Shown here piece by piece: positions 32,724 to 41,574 of a DNA stretch of 64,000 nucleotides (the stretch's first letter is position 1; each line of letters opens with the position of its first letter). The DNA lies in NCBI RefSeq assembly GCF_016482825.1, contig NZ_JAEMNV010000008.1, positions 124,001-188,000 on the forward strand, written 5' to 3'. Position numbers and translations under genes: made by a program. The notes under the pieces are model-generated. The model saw nothing but the letters and a program-made list of their open reading frames with translations, was not told the origin of the DNA and searched no databases. This DNA is from Antrihabitans stalagmiti. GTDB lineage: Bacteria > Actinomycetota > Actinomycetes > Mycobacteriales > Mycobacteriaceae.

Positions 32724-32756
32724 ATCCTTTGGACGCCCTTGGCGCACTACAAGGAT
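32724..32756. promoter_or_regulatory. inverted repeat in the hisD-acetyltransferase gap
   Basis: ATCCTTT (32724) and ACAAGGAT (to 32756) face each other around a second hairpin, ACGCCcttGGCGC. On the hisD strand the outer right arm reads as a -10-like TATCCT. It could be an operator for the his operon or a leader hairpin; no known regulator site is recognised. Confidence 0.35.
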
Positions 32757-32807
32757 ACTTCTGCCGGTGATCGGTCTCCGACAGCGTCGCGCCGCTAGCC
32801 TGATTCC

Positions 32808-33281
32808 GTGGCACGAACGACGCGGTTGGAGATCAGGGTCGACGACCTGACCGATCGCGTCGTCGTGGCCTTTCTCGACGATCACATCGCCGACCTGCGG
32901 ATCACGTCACCGCCGGAAAGCACCCACACCCTCGATCTCGATGCGTTGAGGAGCCCCGCCGTCACCGTCTGGACGGCATGGGAGGGCGAGAAGCTTGTCG
33001 GTTGCTGTGCGCTCGCGGCGCTCGACGCACGTCATGCTGAATTGAAGTCGATGCGCACAACGCCGCGACGCATACGGTCGGGCATTGCGTCAGTGCTGCT
33101 GACGTTCGTCGTCGACGAGGCGCGTCTACGCAGATATCGGCGGCTCAGTCTCGAAACCGGATCCATGGACGACTTCGAGCCCGCACGAAAGCTGTATGCC
33201 AAGCACGGCTTCGAGTACTGCGCACCGTTCGGTGACTACGTGGACGATCCGAACAGTGTGTTCATGACCAAGGCCCTGTAG
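32808..33281 (+). CDS. GNAT-family N-acetyltransferase
   Basis: The 157-residue product has a GNAT layout: strand WTAWEGEKLVGCCALAAL, the acetyl-CoA-binding region RRIRSGIASVLLTFVVDEAR, and the end strand KLYAKHGFEYCAPFGDYVDDP. Members of this branch are often annotated as E. coli YafP/PhnO-like or phosphinothricin-type, but the substrate cannot be told. GTG 32808 lies six bases after TAGCCT, so the mRNA may be leaderless. It is divergent from hisD and convergent with nadC seven bases away. Confidence 0.85.
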   Translation: MARTTRLEIRVDDLTDRVVVAFLDDHIADLRITSPPESTHTLDLDALRSPAVTVWTAWEGEKLVGCCALAALDARHAELKSMRTTPRRIRSGIASVLLTFVVDEARLRRYRRLSLETGSMDDFEPARKLYAKHGFEYCAPFGDYVDDPNSVFMTKAL

Positions 33282-33288
33282 CAGCCGC

Positions 33289-34146
33289 TCACATGTCCAG
33301 ACCGAGGTCGAGTACCGAGACCGAGTGCGTCAACGCACCGATTGCCAGGTAGTCGACGCCGGTGCTTGCGTATTCGGCCGCGACGTCGAGTGTCAGACCA
33401 CCCGACGATTCGAGCTTGGTTTGCGGCGCGGCGGTGTTGCGACGCTGCACGGCCATCTGGGTCTGCCAGAGCGGGAAGTTGTCGAGCAAGACCAGTTCGA
33501 CGTTCTCGGCGAGGACGGCGTCGAGTTGTTCGAGGCTGTCGACCTCAACCTCGCACGCGATGTCGGGGCGTAGCTCGCGCACAGCACGCAGGGCCGCGAC
33601 CACAGATCCCGCAGCGACGACGTGGTTGTCCTTGATCAGTGCCGCATCGCCGAGGCCCATGCGGTGGTTGACGCCGCCGCCCATGCGAACGGCGTATTTC
33701 TCGACGGCACGGAGTCCAGGGAGGGTCTTGCGGGTGTCCCTGATCTTGCAATCGGTTCCCTCGACGGCATCGACCCACGCTGCGGTGGCGGTTGCGATAC
33801 CGGACATGTGGCACAACAGGTTCAGCATCGTGCGCTCCGCGGTGAGCAGTTGGCGTGTCGGCGCCAGCACGCTCAGCACCGTGGTGCCCTTGTCGACACG
33901 GGCGCCGTCGAGCAGGCGTTCGGTGACCTCGTACTTGCCTGCGCCGATCACCTCGTCGAGTACGAGGAGACCGACGTCGATTCCGGCGACGGTTCCCGGC
34001 GAACGCGACACGACAGACGCTTTTGCAACTGCATCCTCGGGAACGGTTGCGGCACTGGTCACGTCGGGTCCGTAGCGGAGGTCTTCTTCCAAAGCAGTTC
34101 GGATCACCCGCATCACATCGTCGAGTGATAGAGAGTCGTCGACCAT
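33289..34146 (-). CDS. nadC: nicotinate-nucleotide pyrophosphorylase (quinolinate phosphoribosyltransferase)
   Basis: NadC turns quinolinate and PRPP into nicotinate mononucleotide. The 285-residue product has ALEEDLRYGPDVTS near the start, NLLCHMSGIAT, RDTRKTLPGLR, GGGVNHRMGL and the EVEVDSLEQL and VLLDN strands of the family. It begins one base after the nadB stop (TGAgATG), so it is the last gene of a coupled nadA-nadB-nadC operon. It converges on the acetyltransferase gene. Confidence 0.96.
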   Translation of the reverse strand: MVDDSLSLDDVMRVIRTALEEDLRYGPDVTSAATVPEDAVAKASVVSRSPGTVAGIDVGLLVLDEVIGAGKYEVTERLLDGARVDKGTTVLSVLAPTRQLLTAERTMLNLLCHMSGIATATAAWVDAVEGTDCKIRDTRKTLPGLRAVEKYAVRMGGGVNHRMGLGDAALIKDNHVVAAGSVVAALRAVRELRPDIACEVEVDSLEQLDAVLAENVELVLLDNFPLWQTQMAVQRRNTAAPQTKLESSGGLTLDVAAEYASTGVDYLAIGALTHSVSVLDLGLDM

Positions 34147-34147
34147 C

Positions 34148-35785
34148 TCAGCGCACCTTTTCAAGAGTCTGTTGGGAAATCCGGAGTTCGCCGCCCTCGT
34201 CCATCCGGATCGAAATGCTGTGCCGCTGCACGTCACTGGTCTCCGGATAGTCCGATCGGGTATGGCAACCGCGACTTTCGAGCCGAGCCGAGGCAGCGAG
34301 GACCAACGCGTTCGCTGTGACGGTGAGGGCCGAATCTTCCAGCGCCGTAACGTCTCCCGATCCCCATTTCGGAGCCGCGACCAGTTGTGAGTAGGCATTC
34401 GTCAGACCGGCATTGTCGCGAACGACGCCCGCGTTGTCCGTCATCAACTGCTGGACTTGCGCGCGCGGCAGTCGTGCGGTCGCCCACAACACCGAGTCAC
34501 GTACCTGGGCGGTGATGCCCTTGCGTTCCGCTGCGGCGATGCCAGCACGCTCGCCGACGACAAGCCCTTCGAGAAGACTGTTGGACGCCAATCGATTTGC
34601 ACCGTGCAGGCCCGTGCGTGCGACCTCACCTGCGGCATACAGCCCTGGCACACCGGTGTGACCGTTCACGTCGGTCACCACGCCACCGCACTGGTAGTGC
34701 GCTGCGGGAGCGACCGGAATCAGCTGCGTGGTCGGGTCGATACCGGCAGCCAAGCAGGACGCGGTGATCGTCGGAAAACGTTGCGCGAAGCCGTCGATGC
34801 TGCGGGCGTCCAGGAAGACGTGATCGGTGTCGAGCCCACGAAGGCGGGCTGCGATCGCCTTCGAGACCACGTCGCGCGGGGCGAGATCTCCGCGCGGATG
34901 CACACCCGCAGTTACCGAGTTACCCTCGGTATCAACCAACTTCGCGCCTTCACCGCGAACAGCTTCGCTGATCAACGGGCGTCGACCGACCCCACCGGAT
35001 GCGAACAACACCGTCGGGTGGAACTGAACGAACTCGATGTCGGCGACAGTCGCGCCGGCATCGAGTGCGAGCGCAACTCCGTCTGCCGTCGCACCGGGTG
35101 GGTTGGTGCTGCACGCGTACAGCTGACCGAGCCCACCCGTGGCGAGCAGGACCGAGGGCGCATGTACGACGCCGTAACCCTTGTCTGACAGCACTATTAC
35201 GCCTTGCACTCCGGACATCGGGTCGGTGACGATCCGTGCCGCAGCAGCCCCGAACAATACCGGCAGGCCTGCCGCGTTGAGGGCGCGCTGCACTTCGGCA
35301 CCGGTCGCGTCGCCGCCTGCGTGAATGATCCGGCGCGTGCTGTGGCCGCCTTCTCGGGTCCGCGAGACCTTGCCGTCGCGACCGAGGTCGAACACGGCAC
35401 CGAGGTCGGTCAACGATGCGATGGCGTCCTGGCCACCGGACACGATGGATTCGACCGCAGCAAGGTCGCACAGACCCGCACCGGCTTCCATCGTGTCCTT
35501 CACGTGCGACGCAACGGAATCGCGCTTCGGCGCGACGACGGCGATGCCGCCCTGCGCGTATTGCGTCGACGTGTCGGTCGGTCCACCTTTGCTCAAGGTC
35601 AGGACGCGCAACCCGCGCAGCGATGCCGCGCGGGCAGCGGTGAGTCCCGCGACGCCACCGCCGACGACGATGAGATCGGCCTCGGCTTCCCACGAGATCG
35701 GCAGCCTGCGGTCCGCGAACCACGCGCCCGCGGTGATCTGGTCGGGTGTCAACGGTCCGCCCGACCCCCCCGACCCCGCTGTCAC
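34148..35785 (-). CDS. nadB: L-aspartate oxidase
   Basis: NadB oxidises aspartate to iminoaspartate for NadA using FAD. The 545-residue product has the FAD fold [25 protein letters not shown], the catalytic [25 protein letters not shown] and [18 protein letters not shown] Gly/Ser-rich start of ~30 residues precedes the enzyme. GTG 35785 overlaps the nadA stop (GTGA); the frame upstream lies inside nadA. Confidence 0.96.
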   Translation of the reverse strand: MTAGSGGSGGPLTPDQITAGAWFADRRLPISWEAEADLIVVGGGVAGLTAARAASLRGLRVLTLSKGGPTDTSTQYAQGGIAVVAPKRDSVASHVKDTMEAGAGLCDLAAVESIVSGGQDAIASLTDLGAVFDLGRDGKVSRTREGGHSTRRIIHAGGDATGAEVQRALNAAGLPVLFGAAAARIVTDPMSGVQGVIVLSDKGYGVVHAPSVLLATGGLGQLYACSTNPPGATADGVALALDAGATVADIEFVQFHPTVLFASGGVGRRPLISEAVRGEGAKLVDTEGNSVTAGVHPRGDLAPRDVVSKAIAARLRGLDTDHVFLDARSIDGFAQRFPTITASCLAAGIDPTTQLIPVAPAAHYQCGGVVTDVNGHTGVPGLYAAGEVARTGLHGANRLASNSLLEGLVVGERAGIAAAERKGITAQVRDSVLWATARLPRAQVQQLMTDNAGVVRDNAGLTNAYSQLVAAPKWGSGDVTALEDSALTVTANALVLAASARLESRGCHTRSDYPETSDVQRHSISIRMDEGGELRISQQTLEKVR

Positions 35786-36807
35786 TCGCCTCCGCCCGGG
35801 GTACCGATCTCGATCATCCGCTGCACGGAACCACGTGCCAGTTCGGCAGTTTCGGGGTCGACATGCACCTCGTCCTTGCCCTCGATCAGGCAGCGCAGTA
35901 ACGCGGCCGGGGTGATCATCTTCATGTACTTGCACGACGCGCGGTCGTTGACAGCCTGGAAGTCGATGCCGGGCGCGGCTTTTCGGAGTTGGTGCAGCAT
36001 TCCGATCTCGGTCGCGACAAGCACTTCCTTCGACTTCGCGACCTTGGCGGCATCGATCATGCCGCCGGTGGACAGGATGTGCACGCGGTCGGCTGGGAAG
36101 GCTCCTTCGCCAGCGAGGTAGAGAGCCGATGTGGCGCAACCGCATTCGGGGTGCACGAACAGTTCCGCGTTGGGGTGCGCCTTAGCCTGTGCCGTCAGTT
36201 CGTCGCCGTTGATGCCTGCGTGTACGTGGCACTCCCCTGCCCAGATGTGCAGGTTCTTGCGACCGGTGATGCGCTTGACGTGCGCGCCGAGGAACTGGTC
36301 GGGAAGGAAGAGCACGTCACGATCCGGATCGACGGACGCGACGACGTCGACGGCGTTGGACGACGTGCAGCAGATGTCGGTCAACGCTTTGACCTCGGCC
36401 GTGGTGTTCACGTAGGAGACAACGACTGCGTCCGGGAACTCCGCTTTCCAGGCGCGGAGATCGTCGGCGTTGATGGAGTCGGCCAGCGAGCACCCAGCGC
36501 GCGCATCGGGGATCAGCACCGTCTTGGTCGGGCTGAGGATCTTCGCGGTCTCCGCCATGAAGTGGACACCGCAGAAGATGATCGTGCCCTCGGTCGCCTC
36601 GGCAGCGATCCGCGACAGAGCGAGCGAGTCGCCGACGTGATCGGCAACATCCTGGATCTCCGGCAGTTGGTAATTGTGCGCGAGGATCGTCGCATCGGCT
36701 TCACGTGCGAGTCGTTTGACCTCGACCGCCCACTCCGGCGTCCCGGTCAGGCCGGTGAACCCACCCGGGCCGTCCACGATCTGAGATTCCAGCAGTGTCG
36801 TCGCCAT
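35782..36807 (-). CDS. nadA: quinolinate synthase
   Basis: NadA condenses iminoaspartate with dihydroxyacetone phosphate to quinolinate on a 4Fe-4S cluster. The 341-residue product has [21 protein letters not shown], the cluster Cys in [18 protein letters not shown] and HPECGC, and the [20 protein letters not shown] region. A strong Shine-Dalgarno (GGAAGGAG) precedes ATG 36807. It leads nadABC and is divergent from nrtR; the 23-base palindrome between them is the likely NrtR site. Confidence 0.97.
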   Translation of the reverse strand: MATTLLESQIVDGPGGFTGLTGTPEWAVEVKRLAREADATILAHNYQLPEIQDVADHVGDSLALSRIAAEATEGTIIFCGVHFMAETAKILSPTKTVLIPDARAGCSLADSINADDLRAWKAEFPDAVVVSYVNTTAEVKALTDICCTSSNAVDVVASVDPDRDVLFLPDQFLGAHVKRITGRKNLHIWAGECHVHAGINGDELTAQAKAHPNAELFVHPECGCATSALYLAGEGAFPADRVHILSTGGMIDAAKVAKSKEVLVATEIGMLHQLRKAAPGIDFQAVNDRASCKYMKMITPAALLRCLIEGKDEVHVDPETAELARGSVQRMIEIGTPGGGE

Positions 36808-36858
36808 GTCGACTCCTTCCCACGTCCCCGGTGGCTGTGCCGAGTTCGCGTTCTCGAG

Positions 36859-36881
36859 GTTTTCGACTTAGGATCGAAAAC
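36859..36881. promoter_or_regulatory. NrtR operator between nadA and nrtR
   Basis: GTTTTCGA and TCGAAAAC form a perfect 8+8 palindrome with a 7-base spacer. The TAGGAT inside the spacer and right arm reads as a -10 box, seven bases before the nrtR ATG at 36882, so a bound repressor would block its own promoter and sit upstream of nadA. Palindromes of about 21 bases are usual for NrtR. Confidence 0.75.
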
Positions 36882-37589
36882 ATGCTTCATGGTAGCACCA
36901 TCCACGAATCGCTCACCGCGGTGTTCCAAGTTAGACACTTCGACGGGCGCCCAGGGACCGACGAACGAGCCGAGCTCGCGGTCCTACTCTGGCAACGCGC
37001 GCTGGACCCGCAAGCCGGGACCTGGTCGCTGCCAGGCGGAAAGCTCCGCGACGACGAAGACCTCACCACCTCGGCGCGGCGGCAACTCGCCGAAAAGGTC
37101 GACGTCCGCAACCTTGCACACCTCGAGCAGCTGTCGGTTTTCAGCGATCCATGCCGCGTGCCGGGCCCACGAAGGATCGCGTCGACATTCCTCGGGTTGG
37201 TGCCGTTGACCACCGATCCGCAACTACCTCCCGACACCCGCTGGCATTCGGTGTGGTCGCTGCCGGAGATGTCGTTCGACCACAGCATCGTCGTCGAACA
37301 CGCACGGACCCGGCTGGCCGCCAAGCTGTCCTACACGAACATCGCATTCGCCCTCGCACCGCCGACGTTCGCCATGTCCACACTGCGCGAAATCTATTGT
37401 GCTGCACTTGGATACGACGTGGACACCACCAACCTGCAGCGCGTCCTCAGCCGCCGCAAGGTGATCACACCGACGGGGACGACGTCCTCCCCCGGACCGG
37501 CAGGTGGTCGACCGGCCGCGATGTACCGGTTCACCGATTCACAGATCCGCGTCACCGACGAGTTCGCTGCCCTGCGGCCGCGGGTATGA
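36882..37589 (+). CDS. nrtR: NrtR-type NAD biosynthesis repressor (Nudix + winged helix)
   Basis: The 235-residue product has an N-terminal Nudix fold (to ~150) and a C-terminal winged-helix domain that includes LQRVLSRRKVITPTG and MYRFTDSQI. The Nudix box is altered: where the consensus reads REUxEE this has RRQLAEK, losing the metal-binding Glu pair, which fits a ligand sensor rather than a hydrolase. NrtR proteins bind ADP-ribose or NAD metabolites; I recall an NrtR of M. smegmatis controlling nadABC from the same place. ATG 36882 was chosen because the operator/-10 lies right before it. Confidence 0.85.
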   Translation: MLHGSTIHESLTAVFQVRHFDGRPGTDERAELAVLLWQRALDPQAGTWSLPGGKLRDDEDLTTSARRQLAEKVDVRNLAHLEQLSVFSDPCRVPGPRRIASTFLGLVPLTTDPQLPPDTRWHSVWSLPEMSFDHSIVVEHARTRLAAKLSYTNIAFALAPPTFAMSTLREIYCAALGYDVDTTNLQRVLSRRKVITPTGTTSSPGPAGGRPAAMYRFTDSQIRVTDEFAALRPRV

Positions 37590-37616
37590 GCTAGGTCCGC
37601 AAACGCAGTTCGTCCG

Positions 37617-38219
37617 TCACCAACCAGTCGAGAGATTCCGGCTACTCGACCATTCGTTCGGGTCACTGTCGACGTTGTGCGACGGGTCCGTGTTCGGCCG
37701 CGCGACCCCCAGATCGTCGCGAGGACTCATCGCCGCAAGGACGAGGACTGCCAGGCTGGCGAACAGCGGCTGGACCAGCAGAACGACCGGCGTCCCGACG
37801 CTCGGCGCAACGGCAACTATTTGATCGAGCGCGGGCGAATCGACGTGCGGAAACCGAAGCGTCGCAACAAATTCCGCGAAATACTTCATCGCGACGACGC
37901 CGACCGCCGAACCGAGCAGCAAGCCGAGATACAGCACCGGCCCGCGATTCGCCCGTAGCTGCCAGCCCGCCACCGCGGTCAGCACGCCGACGACCGCGCC
38001 GATACAGCCGAACATCGCCAGACTGTCGAACTGGTGCGCGCTCTCCCCGGTCAAGGCAGCGCCGCTATCGGGCCCGACGACGACGAAATGTTCAGCGGGC
38101 GCGATGAAAGCCCAGACCACAGCTCCGAGCACACTGACAACGACGGTGCCGATGGCAACCAACGAAGCGGCAGTCGGGTCGCTGCGGCGGTCCGTACGCG
38201 GACCTCTCGCAGCCGTCAC
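37617..38219 (-). CDS. DUF2567-type membrane protein in the bioB operon
   Basis: The 200-residue product has four predicted membrane helices (about 18-40, 67-87, 95-112, 150-172) and a hydrophilic tail ending NLSTGW. Its GTG start overlaps the stop of bsaP by four bases (GTGA). By order (bioB, small Cys protein, this gene, nrtR, nadA) it corresponds to M. tuberculosis Rv1591. Function is unknown; close linkage to biotin synthase invites, but does not prove, a role with biotin. Confidence 0.8.
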   Translation of the reverse strand: MTAARGPRTDRRSDPTAASLVAIGTVVVSVLGAVVWAFIAPAEHFVVVGPDSGAALTGESAHQFDSLAMFGCIGAVVGVLTAVAGWQLRANRGPVLYLGLLLGSAVGVVAMKYFAEFVATLRFPHVDSPALDQIVAVAPSVGTPVVLLVQPLFASLAVLVLAAMSPRDDLGVARPNTDPSHNVDSDPNEWSSSRNLSTGW

Positions 38220-38443
38220 CGCTGGTGCAGATCTGCAGAGTCGATCACGCCGTGCCGGGAACATTTGGCCCACCAGCCGTCCGGACTGACCTGAACGACC
38301 ATGCGCCGACCGCACTCCTCGCAGAAGCGCGGCGGTTCCAGACCCAGCGCTGCAGCGGCCGGAACTGTGTCCTCGTGACCGGGAACGATCCGCAGACCCG
38401 TGAACGGGTTGTAGCGCTCATCCATACCGACAGATGATGTCAC
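38216..38443 (-). CDS. bsaP: biotin synthase auxiliary protein BsaP-like
   Basis: The 75-residue product has a YNPFTG motif and the cysteines CEEC (41-44) and Cys61 plus His64, a possible metal or Fe-S site. It starts four bases after bioB (GTG 38443; ATG 38425 is the alternative) and matches the place and size of M. tuberculosis Rv1590, which I recall as reported to be an auxiliary protein needed by mycobacterial BioB for full turnover. The identification rests on synteny plus the Cys pattern. It is coupled to the DUF2567 gene. Confidence 0.75.
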   Translation of the reverse strand: MTSSVGMDERYNPFTGLRIVPGHEDTVPAAAALGLEPPRFCEECGRRMVVQVSPDGWWAKCSRHGVIDSADLHQR

Positions 38444-38447
38444 GTCT

Positions 38448-39461
38448 CTACAGCGTGTCGTTGAGAGCCTTGATCGGCATCTGCAGCTCGACGAGCAGAT
38501 TCAGATCCTGCTCCGCGGGCCGGCCGAGCGTGGTCAGGTAGTTGCCGACGATGACGGCATTGATGCCGCCGAGGATGCCCTGCTTGGCACCGAGATCGCC
38601 GAGAGTGATTTCGCGGCCACCTGCAAACCGCAGGATGGTGCGCGGAAGGGCGAGCCTGAACGCAGCGACGGACTTCAGCGCCTCGCTCGCGGGCAGCACC
38701 TCGAGGTCGCCGAACGGCGTACCCGGGCGCGGGTTGAGGAAGTTCAGTGGTACCTCGTCGGGCTCGAGTTCGGCAAGATTCGCCGCGAACTCGGCGCGCT
38801 GTTCCAGGCTTTCACCCATGCCGAGGATGCCGCCACAGCAGACCTCCATGCCGGCAGCGCGGACCATACGCAGTGTCTCCCAGCGCTCTTCCCACGTATG
38901 CGTCGTGACGACGTTCGGGAAATGCGACCGGGACGTTTCGAGGTTGTGGTTGTAGCGATGCACGCCCATCGCGGCGAGCTGGTCGACCTGCTCCTGGGTG
39001 AGCATGCCGAGCGAGCACGCGATCTGAATGTCGACCTCGTTGCGAATCGCTTCGATACCGGCAGCGACCTGCGCGAGCAGTCGCGCATCCGGACCACGGA
39101 CGGCGGCGACGATGCAGAACTCGCTCGCTCCGCTCTTGGCTGTCTGCTTCGCAGCTTCGACAAGGCTCGGGATGTCGAGCCAGGCCGCGCGCACAGGCGA
39201 CTGGAACAGACCGGACTGCGAGCAGAAGTGGCAGTCCTCTGGGCAACCGCCGGTCTTGAGGCTGATGATGCCCTCGACCTCGACCTCCGGGCCGCACCAC
39301 TTCATCCGCACGTCGTGAGCGAGACCGAGCAGATCTTCGAGTCGGTCGTCGTCGAGACGCAACACCTCGAGAACCTGCTCTTCGGTAAGTCCCACACCAC
39401 GTTCGAGCACCTGCTCGCGTGCAGTGGCGAGGATGTCGAGCCGGGCAGGTGCCTGCGTCAT
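38448..39461 (-). CDS. bioB: biotin synthase
   Basis: BioB inserts sulphur into dethiobiotin, a radical SAM reaction. The 337-residue product carries the SAM cluster motif CPEDCHFC (Cys73, Cys77, Cys80) and the family stretches [19 protein letters not shown] and [11 protein letters not shown]. It leads bioB-bsaP-DUF2567. A -35/-10 pair and a BioQ-type palindrome lie just upstream, so repression when biotin is plentiful is expected. Confidence 0.97.
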   Translation of the reverse strand: MTQAPARLDILATAREQVLERGVGLTEEQVLEVLRLDDDRLEDLLGLAHDVRMKWCGPEVEVEGIISLKTGGCPEDCHFCSQSGLFQSPVRAAWLDIPSLVEAAKQTAKSGASEFCIVAAVRGPDARLLAQVAAGIEAIRNEVDIQIACSLGMLTQEQVDQLAAMGVHRYNHNLETSRSHFPNVVTTHTWEERWETLRMVRAAGMEVCCGGILGMGESLEQRAEFAANLAELEPDEVPLNFLNPRPGTPFGDLEVLPASEALKSVAAFRLALPRTILRFAGGREITLGDLGAKQGILGGINAVIVGNYLTTLGRPAEQDLNLLVELQMPIKALNDTL

Positions 39462-39485
39462 GCGGTTTTCCCTTCGGGTGCAACT

Positions 39486-39498
39486 TGAACGGTGTTCA
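39486..39498. promoter_or_regulatory. BioQ operator 1, bioB-bioQ gap
   Basis: TGAAC-GGT-GTTCA is a perfect 5+5 palindrome. On the bioB strand it abuts the -10 box, where it would block initiation. The same core with a longer match lies before bioF. Confidence 0.85.
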
Positions 39499-39526
39499 GG
39501 CTAGGGTAGCGACAACCCGTAGTCAA
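39498..39526 (-). promoter_or_regulatory. bioB promoter
   Basis: On the minus strand TTGACT (39526-39521), a 17-base spacer and TAGCCT (39503-39498) form a good sigma-70-type promoter about 37 bases before the bioB start. Its last base overlaps the BioQ palindrome. Confidence 0.65.
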
Positions 39527-39570
39527 AACAGGGCTGCAGTCGACAGGGTGGGTTCAACCAGGAGGTATTC

Positions 39571-40158
39571 GTGCAGCTGCGTCGACACGACGTGCTCGAT
39601 GGTGCGATCGCGATCCTCGACGAGTACGGACTCGCCGACCTCACGATGCGGCGGCTGGCAAGTTCGCTGCACGTACAGCCCGGCGCGCTGTATTGGCATT
39701 TCCCGAACAAGCAGACACTCCTCGGCGCGGTTGCCGACCGCATCCTCGAACCGATCGACGCACCGGTTACGGCCGTCAGTTGGGACGGCCAGCTTCTCGA
39801 GCTCGCTCATCGACTCCGAGACGCTCTGCTCTCCATTCGCGACGGAGCGGAATTGGTCTCCGCCACGTACGCGTCGCGGCTCACGACGACGCAGGCGCGC
39901 GAGAAGTTCGTCAAAGCCGCGCTGCGAGCGGGGATGCCGCGGCCCGAAGCCGAGCTTGCCGCATACACACTGCTCTACTACGTACTCGGCCATACCGTCG
40001 ACGAACAGTCACGTATGCAGATGGACTCCTACGGCGCGCTCACCGAAGATGCCTCTCCCCTGTTCGAAACTCCTGATGCGACAGCACGATTCGACTTCGG
40101 TCTGCAGCTGTTCGTCGGTGGCGTTCGCAATCGCCTCGGTGACCGGGTCAGGGCCTAG
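39571..40158 (+). CDS. bioQ: TetR-family biotin repressor BioQ
   Basis: The 195-residue product has an N-terminal TetR helix-turn-helix (LTMRRLASSLHVQPGALYWHFPNKQTLL) and a helical ligand domain. It is divergent from bioB, and TGAAC-N3-GTTCA palindromes lie in this gap and before bioF, as I recall for BioQ of Corynebacterium and Mycobacterium. These lack a BirA-type DNA-binding repressor. GTG 39571 is fixed by AGGAGGT seven bases upstream. The signal sensed by BioQ is not evident. Confidence 0.85.
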   Translation: MQLRRHDVLDGAIAILDEYGLADLTMRRLASSLHVQPGALYWHFPNKQTLLGAVADRILEPIDAPVTAVSWDGQLLELAHRLRDALLSIRDGAELVSATYASRLTTTQAREKFVKAALRAGMPRPEAELAAYTLLYYVLGHTVDEQSRMQMDSYGALTEDASPLFETPDATARFDFGLQLFVGGVRNRLGDRVRA

Positions 40159-40179
40159 TTGCGCGACCGCGCAGCCACG

Positions 40180-41493
40180 TCACAGGTAGTTCCCCACCAG
40201 CGGCTCAGGCTTCCAGCGACCCTGACCGACGACATCACGAAGCCGTTCGGTGCTCAGATCACCGCCGTGAATCAGCACCGCACGCCGCACGATTTCGCGA
40301 AGATCAGCACCCGACACGTCGCCACCGATGCTTGCCGCGACCTGCTCGACATCAACCGTGTCGGCACAGTCGAGCTTCGCGATCAGGCCACGCAGGATCG
40401 CCGCGCGGCCACGCACATCCGGGTAGTCGAGATGGATGATCGCGTCGAACCGTGACGCCCGCGTCGCCGCTTTGTCCAGTGCCGCAGGATCGTTCGTGGA
40501 CGCAATTGTCAGGACGTCGTCGTAGCGCTCGGTTCCATCCATGACGGCAAGAAAGTCTGCCAACGCCGCGCCGCCGGTGCCGTTGTTGCGATCACCGACG
40601 TAGAGGTCGATGTCTTCGAGGACGACCACCGTCGGACCCAGTTCCTTCGTCTCTTCGAAAACCGCACGCAACACGTACATCGCAGCGCGGGCTTCCACAA
40701 GAATGACGGTGAAATCGCCGACCAATTCCTTCGCAACGATCGAACTGATCGCACTCTTGCCGACACCGGGCGGACCTGCGAGCAGGATGCCGCGCCGGGT
40801 TCCCAGGTCGAGTGCCCGCATCAATTCGGCGCGCGTCGTCACCGCAGCGACGTTGGTATCGATCTCGTCCCACACCTGCTGCGGGACAGACAAACTCGAC
40901 CGCTCCATCGACGCGAGTTCAGTCACGTCGAGTTGGAGCCCATCGTTGCACGTCGCGTGCAGCACCCTGCCACGAAGCAAGTTCTTGCTCTTGGCGGTTG
41001 CCGTGATCGCGTCGAAAACCGCGCGCGCGACTTCCCGATCCTCCGGTGCCGCATAGACGAAAAGAGCGGGTCCGCGGTAGCAGTCTGCCGCGATCAGACG
41101 AACGACAACGCCTGCGGCACCCAGGATTCCGCGTGCAAAGAACGTCGACAGAGTCTTCGGCAACGAGAAGCTGACACCATCGAGTTCGAGCCTGCGCCAT
41201 TCGGGAGAATCGTTGCCATCGCCCGGTCCTACTGCAGGGCTGTGCAATTCGATCAATTCTGCCAACGTGGCTGCCACCGACAATGCGCTCGTTGCGGACA
41301 GCCGAACAGTTTCTGCCACAAGCGACGTATGCGAAACACCGAGATGCCGCGCGACGAAGGTCTCGTCGGTCTCGGTGCTACCCGCTGTGCCGGAGAGGAT
41401 TTCGCCGAGCACTTCGAGACTGCGCCGCACGCAGGCGTCTTCACCGATCAGCAGTTCACGCAGATCGGTTGCGGGCAGCACGGGTGTGCTCAT
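40180..41493 (-). CDS. AAA-type ATPase with unknown N-terminal domain
   Basis: The 437-residue product has an unrecognised N-terminal half (1 to about 215) and one classical AAA module: Walker A GPPGVGKS (240-247), Walker B VVVLEDID (289-296) and a second region of homology ASTNDPAALDKAATRASRFD (331-350) with the arginine finger. That pattern is nearer to FtsH/Bcs1-like AAA proteins than to EccA. No membrane segment or protease domain is attached. It lies alone, convergent with bioQ (21 bases), so its client is unknown. Confidence 0.75.
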   Translation of the reverse strand: MSTPVLPATDLRELLIGEDACVRRSLEVLGEILSGTAGSTETDETFVARHLGVSHTSLVAETVRLSATSALSVAATLAELIELHSPAVGPGDGNDSPEWRRLELDGVSFSLPKTLSTFFARGILGAAGVVVRLIAADCYRGPALFVYAAPEDREVARAVFDAITATAKSKNLLRGRVLHATCNDGLQLDVTELASMERSSLSVPQQVWDEIDTNVAAVTTRAELMRALDLGTRRGILLAGPPGVGKSAISSIVAKELVGDFTVILVEARAAMYVLRAVFEETKELGPTVVVLEDIDLYVGDRNNGTGGAALADFLAVMDGTERYDDVLTIASTNDPAALDKAATRASRFDAIIHLDYPDVRGRAAILRGLIAKLDCADTVDVEQVAASIGGDVSGADLREIVRRAVLIHGGDLSTERLRDVVGQGRWKPEPLVGNYL

Positions 41494-41574
41494 GTGTCGT
41501 TCCTCCTGTCCGGTTTCGGCAACGGAAGGACGTTACGCAATCTGCAAGCGGGGCGCACCTGATTTTCCCTGCGG

